The position numbers and the translations under genes are program-made. Source: an uncultured beta proteobacterium (GTDB lineage: Bacteria; Pseudomonadota; Gammaproteobacteria; Burkholderiales; Burkholderiaceae_C). Taken from it: a stretch of DNA of 64,000 bases. Location: assembly GCA_903909815.1 (NCBI GenBank), contig CAIVXG010000201.1, forward strand, positions 1-64,000. Direction: 5' to 3'. Positions 27,871 through 37,304 of this stretch are shown piece after piece. The stretch's first letter is position 1. Every line of letters starts with the position of its first letter. A model generated the notes under the pieces. It ran no database searches, was not told where the DNA came from, and saw only the letters and a program-made list of their open reading frames with translations.

Positions 27871-29187
27871 CTAGTGGAACTGCTCTTCTTCGGTGGAACC
27901 TGTGAGCGCCGTCACGTTGGACTTTCCGCCCTGGATCGCAGTGGTGACGTCGTCGAAGTAACCCGTGCCCACTTCCTGCTGGTGCGACACGAAGGTGTAG
28001 CCACGCTCGCGCGCTTCGAATTCGGGCTGCTGCAGTTTCTCCACGTATGCGGTCATGCCGCGCTTGGCGTAGTCTTGCGCCAGGTCGAACATGTGGAACC
28101 ACATCGAGTGGATGCCGGCCAGCGTGATGAACTGGTACTTGTATCCCATGGCGCCGAGCTCGCGCTGGAACTTGGCGATGGTCGCGTCGTCCAGATTCTT
28201 CTTCCAGTTGAAGGAAGGCGAGCAGTTGTAGGCCAGCATCTTGCCGGGGTGCACCTTGTGCACGGCGTCGGCAAACTTCTTGGCGAATTCCAGATCGGGC
28301 GTGCCGGTTTCGCACCACACCAGATCGGCGTAGTCGGCGTAGGCCACGGCGCGGGCCACGGCCTGGTCCATGCCCTTGCGCGTCTTGTAAAAGCCTTCGG
28401 CCGTGCGCTCTCCGGTGAGGAAGGGTTTATCGCGTTCATCGTAGTCGCTGGTCAGAAGGTCGGCGGCTTCGGCGTCAGTGCGGGCGATCACGATCGTGGG
28501 CACGCCGCAAACGTCGGCGGCCATGCGCGCAGCGATGAGCTTTTGGCAACCTTCGTTCGTGGGCACCAGCACCTTGCCGCCCATGTGGCCGCACTTCTTC
28601 ACCGAGGCCAGCTGGTCTTCCCAGTGCACCGCAGCCGCACCCGACTTGATCATGTTCTTCATCAGCTCAAACGCGTTGAGCACGCCGCCAAAACCGGCTT
28701 CAGCGTCAGCCACGATGGGCACGAAGTTGTCGATGTAGCCTGCGTCGCCCACGTCGATGCCCTTGCTGTGCTGGATCTCGTCGGCACGGCGGAAGGTGTT
28801 GTTGATGCGCTCCACCACCTGGGGCACGGAGTCAACGGCGTACAGCGATTGATCGGGGTACATCGAGGCCGAGGTGTTGGCGTCGGCCGCCACTTGCCAG
28901 CCCGACAGGTAGATGGCCTTGATGCCGGCCTTGACCTGCTGCATCGCCTGGCCGCCGGTGAGCGCGCCCATGGTGGCCACGTAGGGCTCGGTGGCAAGCA
29001 GGTCCCACAGTTTCTCGGCGCCGCGACGTGCCAGCGTGTGCTCGATCGGGAACGAGCCGCGCAGACGCACCACGTCGGCAGCGGTGTAGCCGCGCTTGAT
29101 GCCCTTCCAGCGGGGGTTCGTGGCCCAGTCTTTTTCCAGTGCAGCGATTTGTTGCGCGCGGCTCAGTTGTTCAGTGAAGTTTGGCAT
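27871..29187 (-). CDS. aceA: Isocitrate lyase
   Basis: 438 residues. It splits isocitrate to glyoxylate and succinate, the first step of the glyoxylate shunt, allowing growth on C2 units and fatty acids. The active-site signature KKCGHMGGK is intact, as are [12 protein letters not shown] and the substrate loop around [16 protein letters not shown] site precedes the ATG. Its promoter region (29188-29435) is strikingly AT-rich for this genome and holds inverted repeats. It appears monocistronic, bounded by the downstream terminator. Malate synthase is not in the window. Confidence 0.98.
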   Translation of the reverse strand: MPNFTEQLSRAQQIAALEKDWATNPRWKGIKRGYTAADVVRLRGSFPIEHTLARRGAEKLWDLLATEPYVATMGALTGGQAMQQVKAGIKAIYLSGWQVAADANTSASMYPDQSLYAVDSVPQVVERINNTFRRADEIQHSKGIDVGDAGYIDNFVPIVADAEAGFGGVLNAFELMKNMIKSGAAAVHWEDQLASVKKCGHMGGKVLVPTNEGCQKLIAARMAADVCGVPTIVIARTDAEAADLLTSDYDERDKPFLTGERTAEGFYKTRKGMDQAVARAVAYADYADLVWCETGTPDLEFAKKFADAVHKVHPGKMLAYNCSPSFNWKKNLDDATIAKFQRELGAMGYKYQFITLAGIHSMWFHMFDLAQDYAKRGMTAYVEKLQQPEFEARERGYTFVSHQQEVGTGYFDDVTTAIQGGKSNVTALTGSTEEEQFH

Positions 29188-29253
29188 GGAGTCACTCCGT
29201 ACGTTGATTGAAAAATTCGCATCAGAAAGCGATGACGATGGGGTAATTCTATG

Positions 29254-29294
29254 TCTTCTATAAGACTTGTGAAAATCTTATGTCTTATACAAGA
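29254..29294. promoter_or_regulatory. Paired TCTT-N4-AAGA operators upstream of aceA
   Basis: TCTTCTATAAGA (29254-29265) and TCTTATACAAGA (29283-29294) are near-identical dyads whose starts lie 29 bp apart. They begin 67 bp upstream of the aceA ATG in an AT-rich stretch. TCTTATA/TATAAGA dyads resemble operators of GntR-family regulators of C2/C3 acid metabolism. The regulator is not in the window. Confidence 0.6.
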
Positions 29295-29346
29295 GATAAA
29301 TTTAACCGTTATTTATCAATGACTTACGAACATGATACCTCTATGT

Positions 29347-29407
29347 GAAATTCAATTTCCTGTATTGAGAAATTTTCTTGCAGTGCAGCATTTCAATTTT
29401 TCTCAAT
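29347..29407. promoter_or_regulatory. Further inverted repeats upstream of aceA
   Basis: GAAATTCAATTTC (29347-29359) is a near-perfect palindrome. ATTGAGAAA (29364-29372) and TTTCTCAAT (29399-29407) form perfect 9-base arms around a centre containing TTGCAGTGCAGCA. They lie 160-220 bp upstream of the aceA start and just past the end of the neighbouring ligase gene, so they could be activator sites or a transcript-end hairpin. Confidence 0.4.
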
Positions 29408-29435
29408 GTGAAACAAAGATTTCGTAAGACGAAAT

Positions 29436-30767
29436 TCAAAATGCAAGCGCGTAGCGCTGCAGTTCCCAGTCGCTCACCTGGGTGGCGTAGGCGTCCCACT
29501 CGGCGCTCTTGATGTGCACAAACTCGTCGCAAAACGCCGTGCCCACCCGTTCGCGCAGCACGCTGTCGGCTTGCAGCGCGTCCAGCGCCGAGCGCAAGTC
29601 GCGCGGCATTTGCGCCGGCATGGCGCCGCCCGCTGCGCGGTGCTCATACAGATCGACGTCGCAGGCCACGGGTGCGGCCAGTGCTTCGTCGACGCCATGC
29701 AGGCCCGCAGCCAGCGTGCTGGCAATGGCCGCATAAACGTTGCAGGAGGGGTCTGGCAGGCGCCACTCGATGCGCTCGGCCACGGCGCGGACCAGGCAGG
29801 TGCGGTTGTTGAACCCTAAGGACTTCCACACCGGCGACCAGGTCGTGCCCGAGATACTGCTACTGGCGGCCAGGCGCTTGTAGCTGTTGACGGTGGGTGC
29901 GCACAGGGCGCTCAAGGCGTCGGCGTGCTGCAACAAGCCTGCGGCAAAGGCGTAGCCCTGCGGGCTGAGTCCGAGCGGATCTGTGGCCTGCGCAAAAACC
30001 GGCTTGCCACGGGCGTCGGTGATGCTCAAATGAAAATGCAGGCCGCTGCCGGGCGCGTGCGCCAGCGGCTTGGGCATACAGCTGAAGTGCTGTCCGTGCC
30101 TTTGCGCCACTGCGTGCGCCGCGAGCTTGAACAGCATAAAGCGGTCGGCCGCAGCCAGCGCTTCGTCAAAACGGTAATTGATCTCGTACTGGCCGTTGGC
30201 GTCCTCGTGGTCGATCTGCTGCAAATCGAAACCCAAGGCCTCCAGCGTCACGCGCATCTCGTCCAGGAAGGCCTGATTGCGGATGATGGACTTGAGGTCG
30301 TAAGACGGCTTGTCCAGGTTATCGGCTCCGTCGCCCACGCTCCAGCGCCCTTGCGCGTCCTGGCGCAGCAGAAAGAACTCGGGCTCGATTCCCACCCAGA
30401 GCTTCCAGCCGCGTGCACTCAGTTGGTCCACCTGGCGCCGCAGCAACTGGCGCGAGCAGGTCTCCAGCGGGGCGCCGCCAGCAAAGCCGTCGCACACCGC
30501 GTGCGCCACACCGGGCATGAAGGGCAAGGGACGCAGACTATCCAGTTGCACGCGGCCGTAGTACTCGCTGCGTGCGCCATGGCGCGGCAGTCCCGTGCCC
30601 CAGATGCTGGGCCCGGAAAATCCGGCGCCCACCTCGACCCAGTCCTTGAGGCTGCGCAGCGGCACGAGCTTGCCCTTGGCCACACCGTGAATGTCGCAAA
30701 ACTGCGTCAGCACCGAGTGGATGCCCTGGTCGCTCAGGCGCTCGATGCTGGATTGAATCGTGGTCAT
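29436..30767 (-). CDS. Glutamine-synthetase-like ligase (GlnT/GmaS type)
   Basis: 443 residues of the GS fold. The beta-grasp half has FCDIHGVAKGKLVPL. The catalytic half shows metal-binding WVGIEPEFFLL, the NGQYEINY motif, the nucleotide segment GSGLHFHLSI and NNRTCLVR. Compared with true glutamine synthetase it has the type III/GlnT look and fits gamma-glutamyl-amine ligases (gamma-glutamylmethylamide or gamma-glutamylpolyamine synthetases). It lies just downstream of gabT on the same strand. Likely role: ATP-dependent gamma-glutamylation of an amine in the same pathway; exact amine unknown. Confidence 0.85.
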   Translation of the reverse strand: MTTIQSSIERLSDQGIHSVLTQFCDIHGVAKGKLVPLRSLKDWVEVGAGFSGPSIWGTGLPRHGARSEYYGRVQLDSLRPLPFMPGVAHAVCDGFAGGAPLETCSRQLLRRQVDQLSARGWKLWVGIEPEFFLLRQDAQGRWSVGDGADNLDKPSYDLKSIIRNQAFLDEMRVTLEALGFDLQQIDHEDANGQYEINYRFDEALAAADRFMLFKLAAHAVAQRHGQHFSCMPKPLAHAPGSGLHFHLSITDARGKPVFAQATDPLGLSPQGYAFAAGLLQHADALSALCAPTVNSYKRLAASSSISGTTWSPVWKSLGFNNRTCLVRAVAERIEWRLPDPSCNVYAAIASTLAAGLHGVDEALAAPVACDVDLYEHRAAGGAMPAQMPRDLRSALDALQADSVLRERVGTAFCDEFVHIKSAEWDAYATQVSDWELQRYALAF

Positions 30768-30819
30768 GCTGCTTGTCCATTTGTTTGATGCATCATTGCG
30801 AGCGTGATCTGTGTTCCCG

Positions 30820-32112
30820 TTACGCAGTGCCCAGCGCGCCGTCGATGATGGTCAGTGCTTCCTCGAAAACGGCGTCTTCTATCGTCAGCGGAAACAGGAA
30901 TCGAATCACGTTGCCGTAGACGCCGCAAGTCAGCAGCAGCAGGCCCTTTTTCAGCGCCGCCTGCTGCACGCGCTTGGTGAAGTCGGGGTCGGGCTGGCCT
31001 GTGGCCGGATCGACGAACTCGCAGGCCACCATGGCGCCCAGTCCGCGCACGTCGCTGATGCGCGGCTGCGTGGCGCGCACGGCGTTCAGGCGCGCCAGCA
31101 GTTGCGCGCCCAGGCGCTGTGCGCGCTGCGGCAATTGTTCTTCAGCCATCACATCCAGCACCGCCAGCGCCGCCGCCACGGCCAGTGGATTACCGGCATA
31201 GGTGCCGCCCAGGCCACCGGGATGCGGCGCGTCCATGATGGGGGTTTTGCCCACCACGGCGGAGAGCGTCATACCGCCGGCCAGGCTCTTGGCCAGCACC
31301 ATGATGTCGGGTGACACGCCGAAGTGGTCCATGGCGAACATCTTGCCGGTGCGGGCGAAACCGGTCTGCACTTCGTCGGCGATCAGCACGATGCCGTGCT
31401 GATCACACAGTTCGCGCAGCCAGCGCACGGCCTCGGCCTGGATCACGTTGAATCCGCCCTCCCCTTGCACCGGCTCGAAGATGATGGCAGCCACCCGGGT
31501 GGGCTCGATGTCGCACTTGAAGAGTTGCTCCATCGCGTGTTTCGAGGCGTCCAATGAAGCGCCTTGAGCCGGAAACGGCACGTGGTAGATCTCGGGCGGG
31601 AACGGGCCAAAGCCGGCCTTGTAGGGCTGGACCTTGCCTGTGAGCGACACGGCAAACAGGCTGCGTCCGTGAAAGGCCGCGCCAAAGGCGATGACGCCGC
31701 CGCGCCCGGTGGACGAGCGCGCGATCTTGATGGCGTTTTCCACGGCCTCCGCGCCGGTGGAGAAGAACGCGGTCTTGCGCGGACCTTCGATCGGCACGAT
31801 GGCGTTGATGCGCTCGGCCAGCGCCACGTAATCGGTATAGGGCACGACCTGGTAGCAGCTGTGCGTGAAGCGCTGCAATTGCGCTGCGATAGCGGCCTGC
31901 ACCTTGGGGTGCACGTGGCCGGTGTTGAGCACCGCAATGCCGCCGGCAAAGTCGATGAAGCGGCGGCCTTCAATGTCCCAGAACTCGGCGTTCTTGGCGT
32001 GGTCGATGAAGAAGTCGCCCATCACGGCGACACCGCGCGGCGTGGCGGCCAGACGGCGCGCGTGCCACTGGGAATTGCTTTGCGTGGACGGGGTGGTTTC
32101 GCTGTTGTTCAT
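30820..32112 (-). CDS. gabT: 4-aminobutyrate aminotransferase
   Basis: 430 residues, class III PLP aminotransferase. Visible: FFSTGAEAVENAIKIAR, AFHGRSLFAVSLTGK, IFEPVQGEGGFN, LIADEVQTGFARTGK and the PLP-lysine segment VLAKSLAGG. It converts GABA plus 2-oxoglutarate to succinate semialdehyde plus glutamate, the last transamination after the gamma-glutamyl-putrescine route (PuuE equivalent). It lies between puuC and the GlnT-like ligase on the same strand. A nearby gabD was not seen; the linked aldehyde dehydrogenase might serve both steps. Confidence 0.93.
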   Translation of the reverse strand: MNNSETTPSTQSNSQWHARRLAATPRGVAVMGDFFIDHAKNAEFWDIEGRRFIDFAGGIAVLNTGHVHPKVQAAIAAQLQRFTHSCYQVVPYTDYVALAERINAIVPIEGPRKTAFFSTGAEAVENAIKIARSSTGRGGVIAFGAAFHGRSLFAVSLTGKVQPYKAGFGPFPPEIYHVPFPAQGASLDASKHAMEQLFKCDIEPTRVAAIIFEPVQGEGGFNVIQAEAVRWLRELCDQHGIVLIADEVQTGFARTGKMFAMDHFGVSPDIMVLAKSLAGGMTLSAVVGKTPIMDAPHPGGLGGTYAGNPLAVAAALAVLDVMAEEQLPQRAQRLGAQLLARLNAVRATQPRISDVRGLGAMVACEFVDPATGQPDPDFTKRVQQAALKKGLLLLTCGVYGNVIRFLFPLTIEDAVFEEALTIIDGALGTA

Positions 32113-32165
32113 GATGTACTCGCTGTTACTCAGTTCATATTACGCAGGACAGGCAGAAACTGCAC

Positions 32166-32230
32166 GTCGTTGCGAGGCCCTAAGGGCCGCGGCAATCCAG
32201 GCTCCCGGCCTGCGGCCTTGCATTGATGGA
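32166..32230. repeat. Dispersed intergenic repeat, CATTGCGAG family, copy 3
   Basis: GTCGTTGCGAGG, then GGCAATCCAGG, then a GC-rich centre and TGCATTGATGG. It is more degenerate than copies 1 and 2. It lies between puuC and gabT. Confidence 0.6.
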
Positions 32231-32242
32231 GTTCTTCTTGCA

Positions 32243-33730
32243 TCACACCGGGCTGTCGATGCGGATCCAGGTGGTCTTGGTTTCGGTGTACTTGTCAAAG
32301 GCGTGCAGCGATTTGTCGCGGCCCACGCCGCTTTGCTTGTAGCCGCCAAAGGGCACGGTGATGTCGTCCTCGTCATACTGGTTCACGTGCACCGTGCCGA
32401 CGCGCAGCGCCCGCGCCACGCCGTGCGCCTTGTTGATGTCGCGCGTCCACACCGCCGCCTGCAGACCATAAACGCTGGCGTTGGCCTGGCGCACCACGTC
32501 GGCCGCGTCGGTGAACGACAGCACCGACAGCACCGGCCCGAAGATCTCCTCGCGCGCAATCGCCATCTCGTTCTTCACGCCGTCGAAGATGGTGGGCTGA
32601 ACGTAGCAGCCACCCGTGTCGATCAGCGCCTGCTCGCCACCCGCAAGCAGCCTGGCACCTTCGCTCTTTCCGAGCTCGATGTAGCGCAGCACCGAGTTCA
32701 GCTGCGTCTTGTCCACGATCGCGCCCATGACGGTGGACGGGTCCAGCGGGTTGGCGGGTGCGTAGCCGGGCACCAGCGCCAGCGCTTTCTCAAGAAAAGC
32801 GTCCTTGATGCTGGCTTCGACAAACAGGCGCGAAGGCGCGTTGCAGCTCTCGCCCTGGTTGAAGAAGATGCTGCCAATGGCGGCTTCCACGGCGCGGTCC
32901 AGGTTCGGGCAATCGGCAAACACGATGTTGGGCGACTTGCCGCCGAGCTCGGTCCATGCGCGCTTCAGATTGCTCTGCCCCGCCATCACGTGGATCTGCT
33001 TGCCCACGCGGGTGGAGCCGGTGAAGGCGATGCAGTCCACGTCCATGTGCAGTGCCAGCGGTGAGCCGGCCTCGGGACCGAAACCGGGAACGACGTTGAA
33101 CACGCCCGGCGGTATGCCGGCTTCGAGCGCGAGTTCGGCCAGGCGCAAGGCGGTGAGCGGCGACTTTTCGCTGGGTTTGAGCACCACCGAATTGCCCGCC
33201 GCAAGAGCTGGCGCGATCTTCCACGCGGCCATGATCATGGGGTAGTTCCAGGGCACGATCACGCCCACCACGCCCACGGGTTCGCGCTGAATCAGCGCCA
33301 GGCCGGTGCTGGCTGTGGGTGCAATCTCATCGTAGATCTTGTCCACGGCCTCGCCGTACCAGCGCAGGCAGTTGGACGCGCTGTTCACGTCCACAGAGCG
33401 CGCGTATTTGACGGGCTTGCCCATGTCCAGGGTTTCGGTGAGCGCGAGTTCGTCCGCGTGTTGGAGCAATTGATCGGCAAACGCGATCATGATGCGCTTG
33501 CGCTGCGCCGGCGCCTTGCCGCGCCAGCGCTTGTCCTCGAACGCGGCGCGGGCTGCGGCGACGGCGTCGTCCACATCGGCCTGCTCACAACGCGCCACCT
33601 GCGTCAGCAAGCGGCCATCCACGGGCGAGATACAGTCGAAAGTGGCGCCACTTTTGGATGCTTGGCGTTTGCCGTTGATGAGCGCGCGTCCGTCAAGTTT
33701 GAGTGCCTGCACGGCGTCACTAGTAATCAT
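32243..33730 (-). CDS. puuC: Gamma-glutamyl-gamma-aminobutyraldehyde dehydrogenase (ALDH family)
   Basis: 495 residues, typical ALDH length. Visible: VIVPWNYPMIMAAWKIAPAL, the NAD-binding FTGSTRVGKQI, catalytic Glu in ELGGKSPNIVF and catalytic Cys in NQGESCNAPSRL. The substrate is probably gamma-glutamyl-aminobutyraldehyde or related omega-amino aldehydes, given the PuuA, PuuB and PuuD homologues in the cluster. An AGGAAA site precedes the ATG. Broad specificity is common in this subfamily, so succinate semialdehyde is a possible second substrate. Confidence 0.9.
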   Translation of the reverse strand: MITSDAVQALKLDGRALINGKRQASKSGATFDCISPVDGRLLTQVARCEQADVDDAVAAARAAFEDKRWRGKAPAQRKRIMIAFADQLLQHADELALTETLDMGKPVKYARSVDVNSASNCLRWYGEAVDKIYDEIAPTASTGLALIQREPVGVVGVIVPWNYPMIMAAWKIAPALAAGNSVVLKPSEKSPLTALRLAELALEAGIPPGVFNVVPGFGPEAGSPLALHMDVDCIAFTGSTRVGKQIHVMAGQSNLKRAWTELGGKSPNIVFADCPNLDRAVEAAIGSIFFNQGESCNAPSRLFVEASIKDAFLEKALALVPGYAPANPLDPSTVMGAIVDKTQLNSVLRYIELGKSEGARLLAGGEQALIDTGGCYVQPTIFDGVKNEMAIAREEIFGPVLSVLSFTDAADVVRQANASVYGLQAAVWTRDINKAHGVARALRVGTVHVNQYDEDDITVPFGGYKQSGVGRDKSLHAFDKYTETKTTWIRIDSPV

Positions 33731-33835
33731 AGGGTTTCCTGTTCGTTGCGCAGCACTCGCTGCCGATGGGATTCTTCATTGCGAGTTTCCTGCGTCCGGC
33801 ATCCGAATCTGGATACGGGCCATGAACCGGTGTTT

Positions 33836-33919
33836 CGTCGCTGCGAGGAGCACAGCGACGTGGCAGTCCAAGGTGGCTAACCAACGATATGGGTTGCTGC
33901 GCTACTCTCGCAACGACGG
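33836..33919. repeat. Dispersed intergenic repeat, CATTGCGAG family, copy 4
   Basis: CGTCGCTGCGAGGAGCACAG at the left, GGCAGTCCAAGG and TGGGTTGCTGCG inside, and TCTCGCAACGACGG at the right end. A partial left half (CATTGCGAG) also occurs near 33777. It lies between the porin gene and puuC. Confidence 0.7.
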
Positions 33920-33954
33920 ATTTCCGGCTCAAGTCCGGATACAGCGCCAAATGT

Positions 33955-35421
33955 CTAGAAATTCACTACGGTCTGCAAGCCCAGGGTGTCGTTGGTCTTC
34001 TTGTAGCTCTGGTCGCCGTAGTAGTAGAACGCCGATGTGCTGGCGTGGTCGTGACGCAGCTCGCCGCGCAGGGCTACGTTCGGGGTCAACCGGTAGGTCC
34101 CGGAAAAGGACAGCGCATAGCGGTTCGCTCCCTTGCTCGCGTCGTAGCCAGCGGCATTCGGATCGCCTGCGCCAAAGCCGTTCATAAAGTCACCCGCGTT
34201 CGTCTGACCGGCCGGCGTAAAGACGTTGAAGATTCCGCCGCCGTTCTTCTCATTGTTCAGGTAATCCACACGCGCGGCCAGCGTGAGCTTGGGCAAGACG
34301 CGCTGGGAAACCAGGGCCGATACGCCCCACCACTGGGAGCTGCCGCCGTTGAATGCCGCATTGGCCTGGCGCCCAACTGTGAACTGCAGGTTGCCGTTGA
34401 AGTCGCCTTTGGTGTAGTTGCCGTCGATTTCAAACTGATCGAGGCGGCTTGCGCCCCCCAAAACGGCGTTGGCCACCTTGCCTTCGTAGCCTGTGAATTC
34501 AAAACCCCAGAACTCGTCCTGCGCATAGGTGGCGTTGTAGACAAACACCGGGCTGCGAACGGGATGCGGGCTGCACGCAGCACCGACAGGACAAGCGCCG
34601 TTGTTGATATCGTTGCGCGCCGAGTTGGCGTTCACCAAGAACAGCTTGGTTTCCCAGGGGCCGCGGACCAAGTCCAGACCGACGCCCGTAAAGGTTGTCA
34701 GGCTGGTGAAGTCAAACAGCATGTTCTTGGTGATGAAGTACTCGCCATAACCGGGGTAAAGCAGGTTGGACGTGAGGCTGTTGGCACCGACGTAGGTGTT
34801 CAGAATGGGCTCGTAACCGGAGACGTCGGGCATCTGTCCGATCAGCAAACGCGTCTGCGCGTCCGCCAGCGGAATCGAGGCCGAGGCCTCATGCACGATG
34901 CTGCCCCAGTTGTAGCCCGAACCCGAGCTCTTGCTCGGCGCCAGCGTCAAGCGGAACTTGGTGCCGCCGTCTTCCATCTCCTTCTGGAAATCCAGGTAGG
35001 CTATGCCAAAGTAGGAGTTGTCGTAGGTAAAGGCTTCACCGCTGCCGTTGACGCTGGTGAAGTTGTTGAGGAAGGCAAAGGAAGACGTGCCCTTGGCACG
35101 GTTCACGATGTACACCGGATCGAAACCGCCGGCGATGCGCAGGCCCTTGATGCCGGCGGTGGACTGCTGATCGAGCATGGCCTCGACCTTGACCTTGATC
35201 TGATTGAAGTCCTCGGGATCCACGGCGGGTGCCGTCTCAGCTGCCGCTGTCGCCGCAGCTGGAGGCACGGGCGCCGCGGGCTGGATCAGCGCCCGAAGTT
35301 GACTGATCTGTGCTTTCAACTCCTGGATCTGGCTTTGCAATTCGGCGTTGCTTTGTGCACTGGCCACGAGCGGAAAGGCCAGCGCTACGGCAAAGGCCAC
35401 TTGATTGAGTTTCATCTTCAT
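33955..35421 (-). CDS. DUF3138-type outer-membrane porin
   Basis: 488 residues from the ATG at 35421 with an AGGAG site; a GTG one codon earlier is ignored. A signal peptide (KLNQVAFAVALAFPLVASAQ) leads into a coiled-coil segment (LQSQIQELKAQISQLRALI), a Pro/Ala linker and a beta-rich barrel region ending in TVVNF, with the terminal Phe used by the outer-membrane assembly machinery. The pattern matches DUF3138-family proteins of Burkholderiales. Its position between puuC and the Pot-type importer suggests outer-membrane uptake of the polyamine or its precursor. Confidence 0.82.
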   Translation of the reverse strand: MKMKLNQVAFAVALAFPLVASAQSNAELQSQIQELKAQISQLRALIQPAAPVPPAAATAAAETAPAVDPEDFNQIKVKVEAMLDQQSTAGIKGLRIAGGFDPVYIVNRAKGTSSFAFLNNFTSVNGSGEAFTYDNSYFGIAYLDFQKEMEDGGTKFRLTLAPSKSSGSGYNWGSIVHEASASIPLADAQTRLLIGQMPDVSGYEPILNTYVGANSLTSNLLYPGYGEYFITKNMLFDFTSLTTFTGVGLDLVRGPWETKLFLVNANSARNDINNGACPVGAACSPHPVRSPVFVYNATYAQDEFWGFEFTGYEGKVANAVLGGASRLDQFEIDGNYTKGDFNGNLQFTVGRQANAAFNGGSSQWWGVSALVSQRVLPKLTLAARVDYLNNEKNGGGIFNVFTPAGQTNAGDFMNGFGAGDPNAAGYDASKGANRYALSFSGTYRLTPNVALRGELRHDHASTSAFYYYGDQSYKKTNDTLGLQTVVNF

Positions 35422-35507
35422 CACTCCTGTTGTTGACTGCTACGGCGACCGATTTGATCCGATCACCCCCTTGACTCGCCGGCAGCCGCGCCGACAAAAA
35501 TTTCGCT

Positions 35508-36359
35508 CTAAACCGCCGTCGCCAGCCCCATGCCTTCGCGGTAGGCCGCAGCCTGCTCCGCCGCGCGCCGCGTCTCCTGGCGCGACAGCCACAGGCTACC
35601 GGCCAGCACGCCGATGGCGACGACTGCCACTGTGATGGTGGCGATGGCGTTCACAGTCGGGTTCAGGCCCAGCTTTGCACGCGACAAAATAACCAAAGGC
35701 AACGTGGTTGAGCCAGGCCCGTTCAAGAAGGCAGTGGCCACCACGTCGTCCAGCGACAGCGTGAAGGTGAGCAGCCACGAGGACATCAGCGATTGCGCGA
35801 TCATCGGGAGCGTCACCAGGTAGAACACCTGAAACGGCTTGCAGCCCAGGTCCATCGCCGCCTCTTCCAGTGACTTGTCCATCTCCAGCAAGCGCGACTG
35901 AATCACGACCGCTGCATAGGCCATGCCGACCGAAGTGTGGCCTGCCCAAATAGTGAAAACGCCTTTGGATGGCCAGCCCCCGGTGAGGTCTTGACAAACA
36001 ACAAAAAACAACAGCAAAGACAGGCCTGTGATGACCTCGGGCACCACCAGCGGGGCGTTGATCTGAGCCGAGAACATGGTGCGCCCCCAAAAGCGCTTGT
36101 AGCGCACCATGGCAAAGGCGGCCAGTGTTCCCAGAAGCACCGACGACGTGGCGCTCATCAGCGCAATCTTGAGCGACAGCACAAAGGCATCCACCACTTC
36201 GGTGTCGCGCGCGATCACGCCGTACCATTTGAAGGTAAAGCCACCCCAGAGCGTGACCATCTTGGAGTCGTTGAACGAGAACACGATCAGGGTCACGATG
36301 GGCAGGTAGAGGAAGGTGTAGCCCGCGAGCAGCCAGGCCTTACCGAAACGATTGGACAT
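35508..36359 (-). CDS. potI: Putrescine/spermidine ABC transporter permease (PotI/PotC type)
   Basis: 283 residues with six predicted membrane segments, the first at about 10-30 (WLLAGYTFLYLPIVTLIVF). The EAA loop is present: LEEAAMDLGCKPFQVFYLVTLP. It forms the heterodimeric inner-membrane pore with the adjacent PotH homologue, whose stop lies 3 bp upstream of this ATG. The last gene of the importer operon potF-potG-potH-potI as read on the minus strand. Confidence 0.93.
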   Translation of the reverse strand: MSNRFGKAWLLAGYTFLYLPIVTLIVFSFNDSKMVTLWGGFTFKWYGVIARDTEVVDAFVLSLKIALMSATSSVLLGTLAAFAMVRYKRFWGRTMFSAQINAPLVVPEVITGLSLLLFFVVCQDLTGGWPSKGVFTIWAGHTSVGMAYAAVVIQSRLLEMDKSLEEAAMDLGCKPFQVFYLVTLPMIAQSLMSSWLLTFTLSLDDVVATAFLNGPGSTTLPLVILSRAKLGLNPTVNAIATITVAVVAIGVLAGSLWLSRQETRRAAEQAAAYREGMGLATAV

Positions 36360-36362
36360 GGT

Positions 36363-37286
36363 TCATACCCCCCGCACGCTGCCTGAATCGGCCTGGTACT
36401 TGTTGAAGAGGGCCAGCGGGAACAGAATCAGGATGACCATGCTGACCGCGACTGCGGATGCCATGGGCCAGTCGTTGTTGCTGAAAAACTCATCCCACAA
36501 CACGCGCCCGATCATCAAGGTGCTGGGTCCGCCCAACAGCTCGGGGATCACGTACTCGCCCACGCTGGGAATAAACACCAGCATGGCGCCCGCAACGATG
36601 CCGTTCTTGGACAGCGGCACGGTCACCAACCAGAACGTCTCCCAGGGCGTGGCGCCCAGATCTTTGGCCGCTTCCAGCAGACGCAGATCCATTTTCACCA
36701 GATTCGCGTAGAGCGGCAGGATCATGAAGGGCACATACGCGTAGACCATACCGATCGTCATCGAGAACCCCGTGTGCATCATTTTGATCGGCTCGTCGAT
36801 CAGATGCAGCCAGATCAACAGGTTGTTGAACACCCCCTGGTCGTCCAACAAGCCGCGCCAAGCGTAGACGCGCAGCAAATACGAAGTCCAAAACGGAAGC
36901 GACACCAGCATCAGCAAAGCGGGTCGAATATTGGCCGGCGAGCGCGCCATGAAATAGGCAAACGGGTACCCAATGATGAGGCAGATCACCGTATTGAGCG
37001 CGGCAAATTTGAGCGACGACAGGTAGGTCTTGAGGTAGAGATCGTCGGTCACGAGAAAAATGTAGTTCGCGAGTTTGATCTTGATCTGCAGCATGCCATC
37101 GACGTAGCTGGTCAGTTCCGTGTATCGAATACCCACGGTCTCCGCCACACTCATCTTGAGCACCACCACAAACGGCACCGTGAAGAGCAGGATCAGAAAC
37201 AGATAGGGAATGCCGATGACGCTGCGCCGACCCCAGGTTTGACCCAGGTTGAGTGCCGCAGCCTTGAGGCTTTTCGTGATGTTCAT
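36363..37286 (-). CDS. potH: Putrescine/spermidine ABC transporter permease (PotH/PotB type)
   Basis: 307 residues with an N-terminal extension before the first membrane segment (IGIPYLFLILLFTVPFVVVL). The EAA loop is LLEAAKDLGATPWETFWLVTVP. It pairs with PotI. It starts about 19 bp after the ATPase gene and ends 3 bp before potI. The length fits PotH. Confidence 0.93.
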   Translation of the reverse strand: MNITKSLKAAALNLGQTWGRRSVIGIPYLFLILLFTVPFVVVLKMSVAETVGIRYTELTSYVDGMLQIKIKLANYIFLVTDDLYLKTYLSSLKFAALNTVICLIIGYPFAYFMARSPANIRPALLMLVSLPFWTSYLLRVYAWRGLLDDQGVFNNLLIWLHLIDEPIKMMHTGFSMTIGMVYAYVPFMILPLYANLVKMDLRLLEAAKDLGATPWETFWLVTVPLSKNGIVAGAMLVFIPSVGEYVIPELLGGPSTLMIGRVLWDEFFSNNDWPMASAVAVSMVILILFPLALFNKYQADSGSVRGV

Positions 37287-37304
37287 GGCCTTGCTTCCTG
37301 CGGC

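Noticed and set aside
34560-34620. Possible frameshift in the porin gene at the Cys-containing loop
   Set aside because: The frame stays open through ACPVGAACSP and the barrel pattern continues to the terminal Phe, so this is a surface loop.
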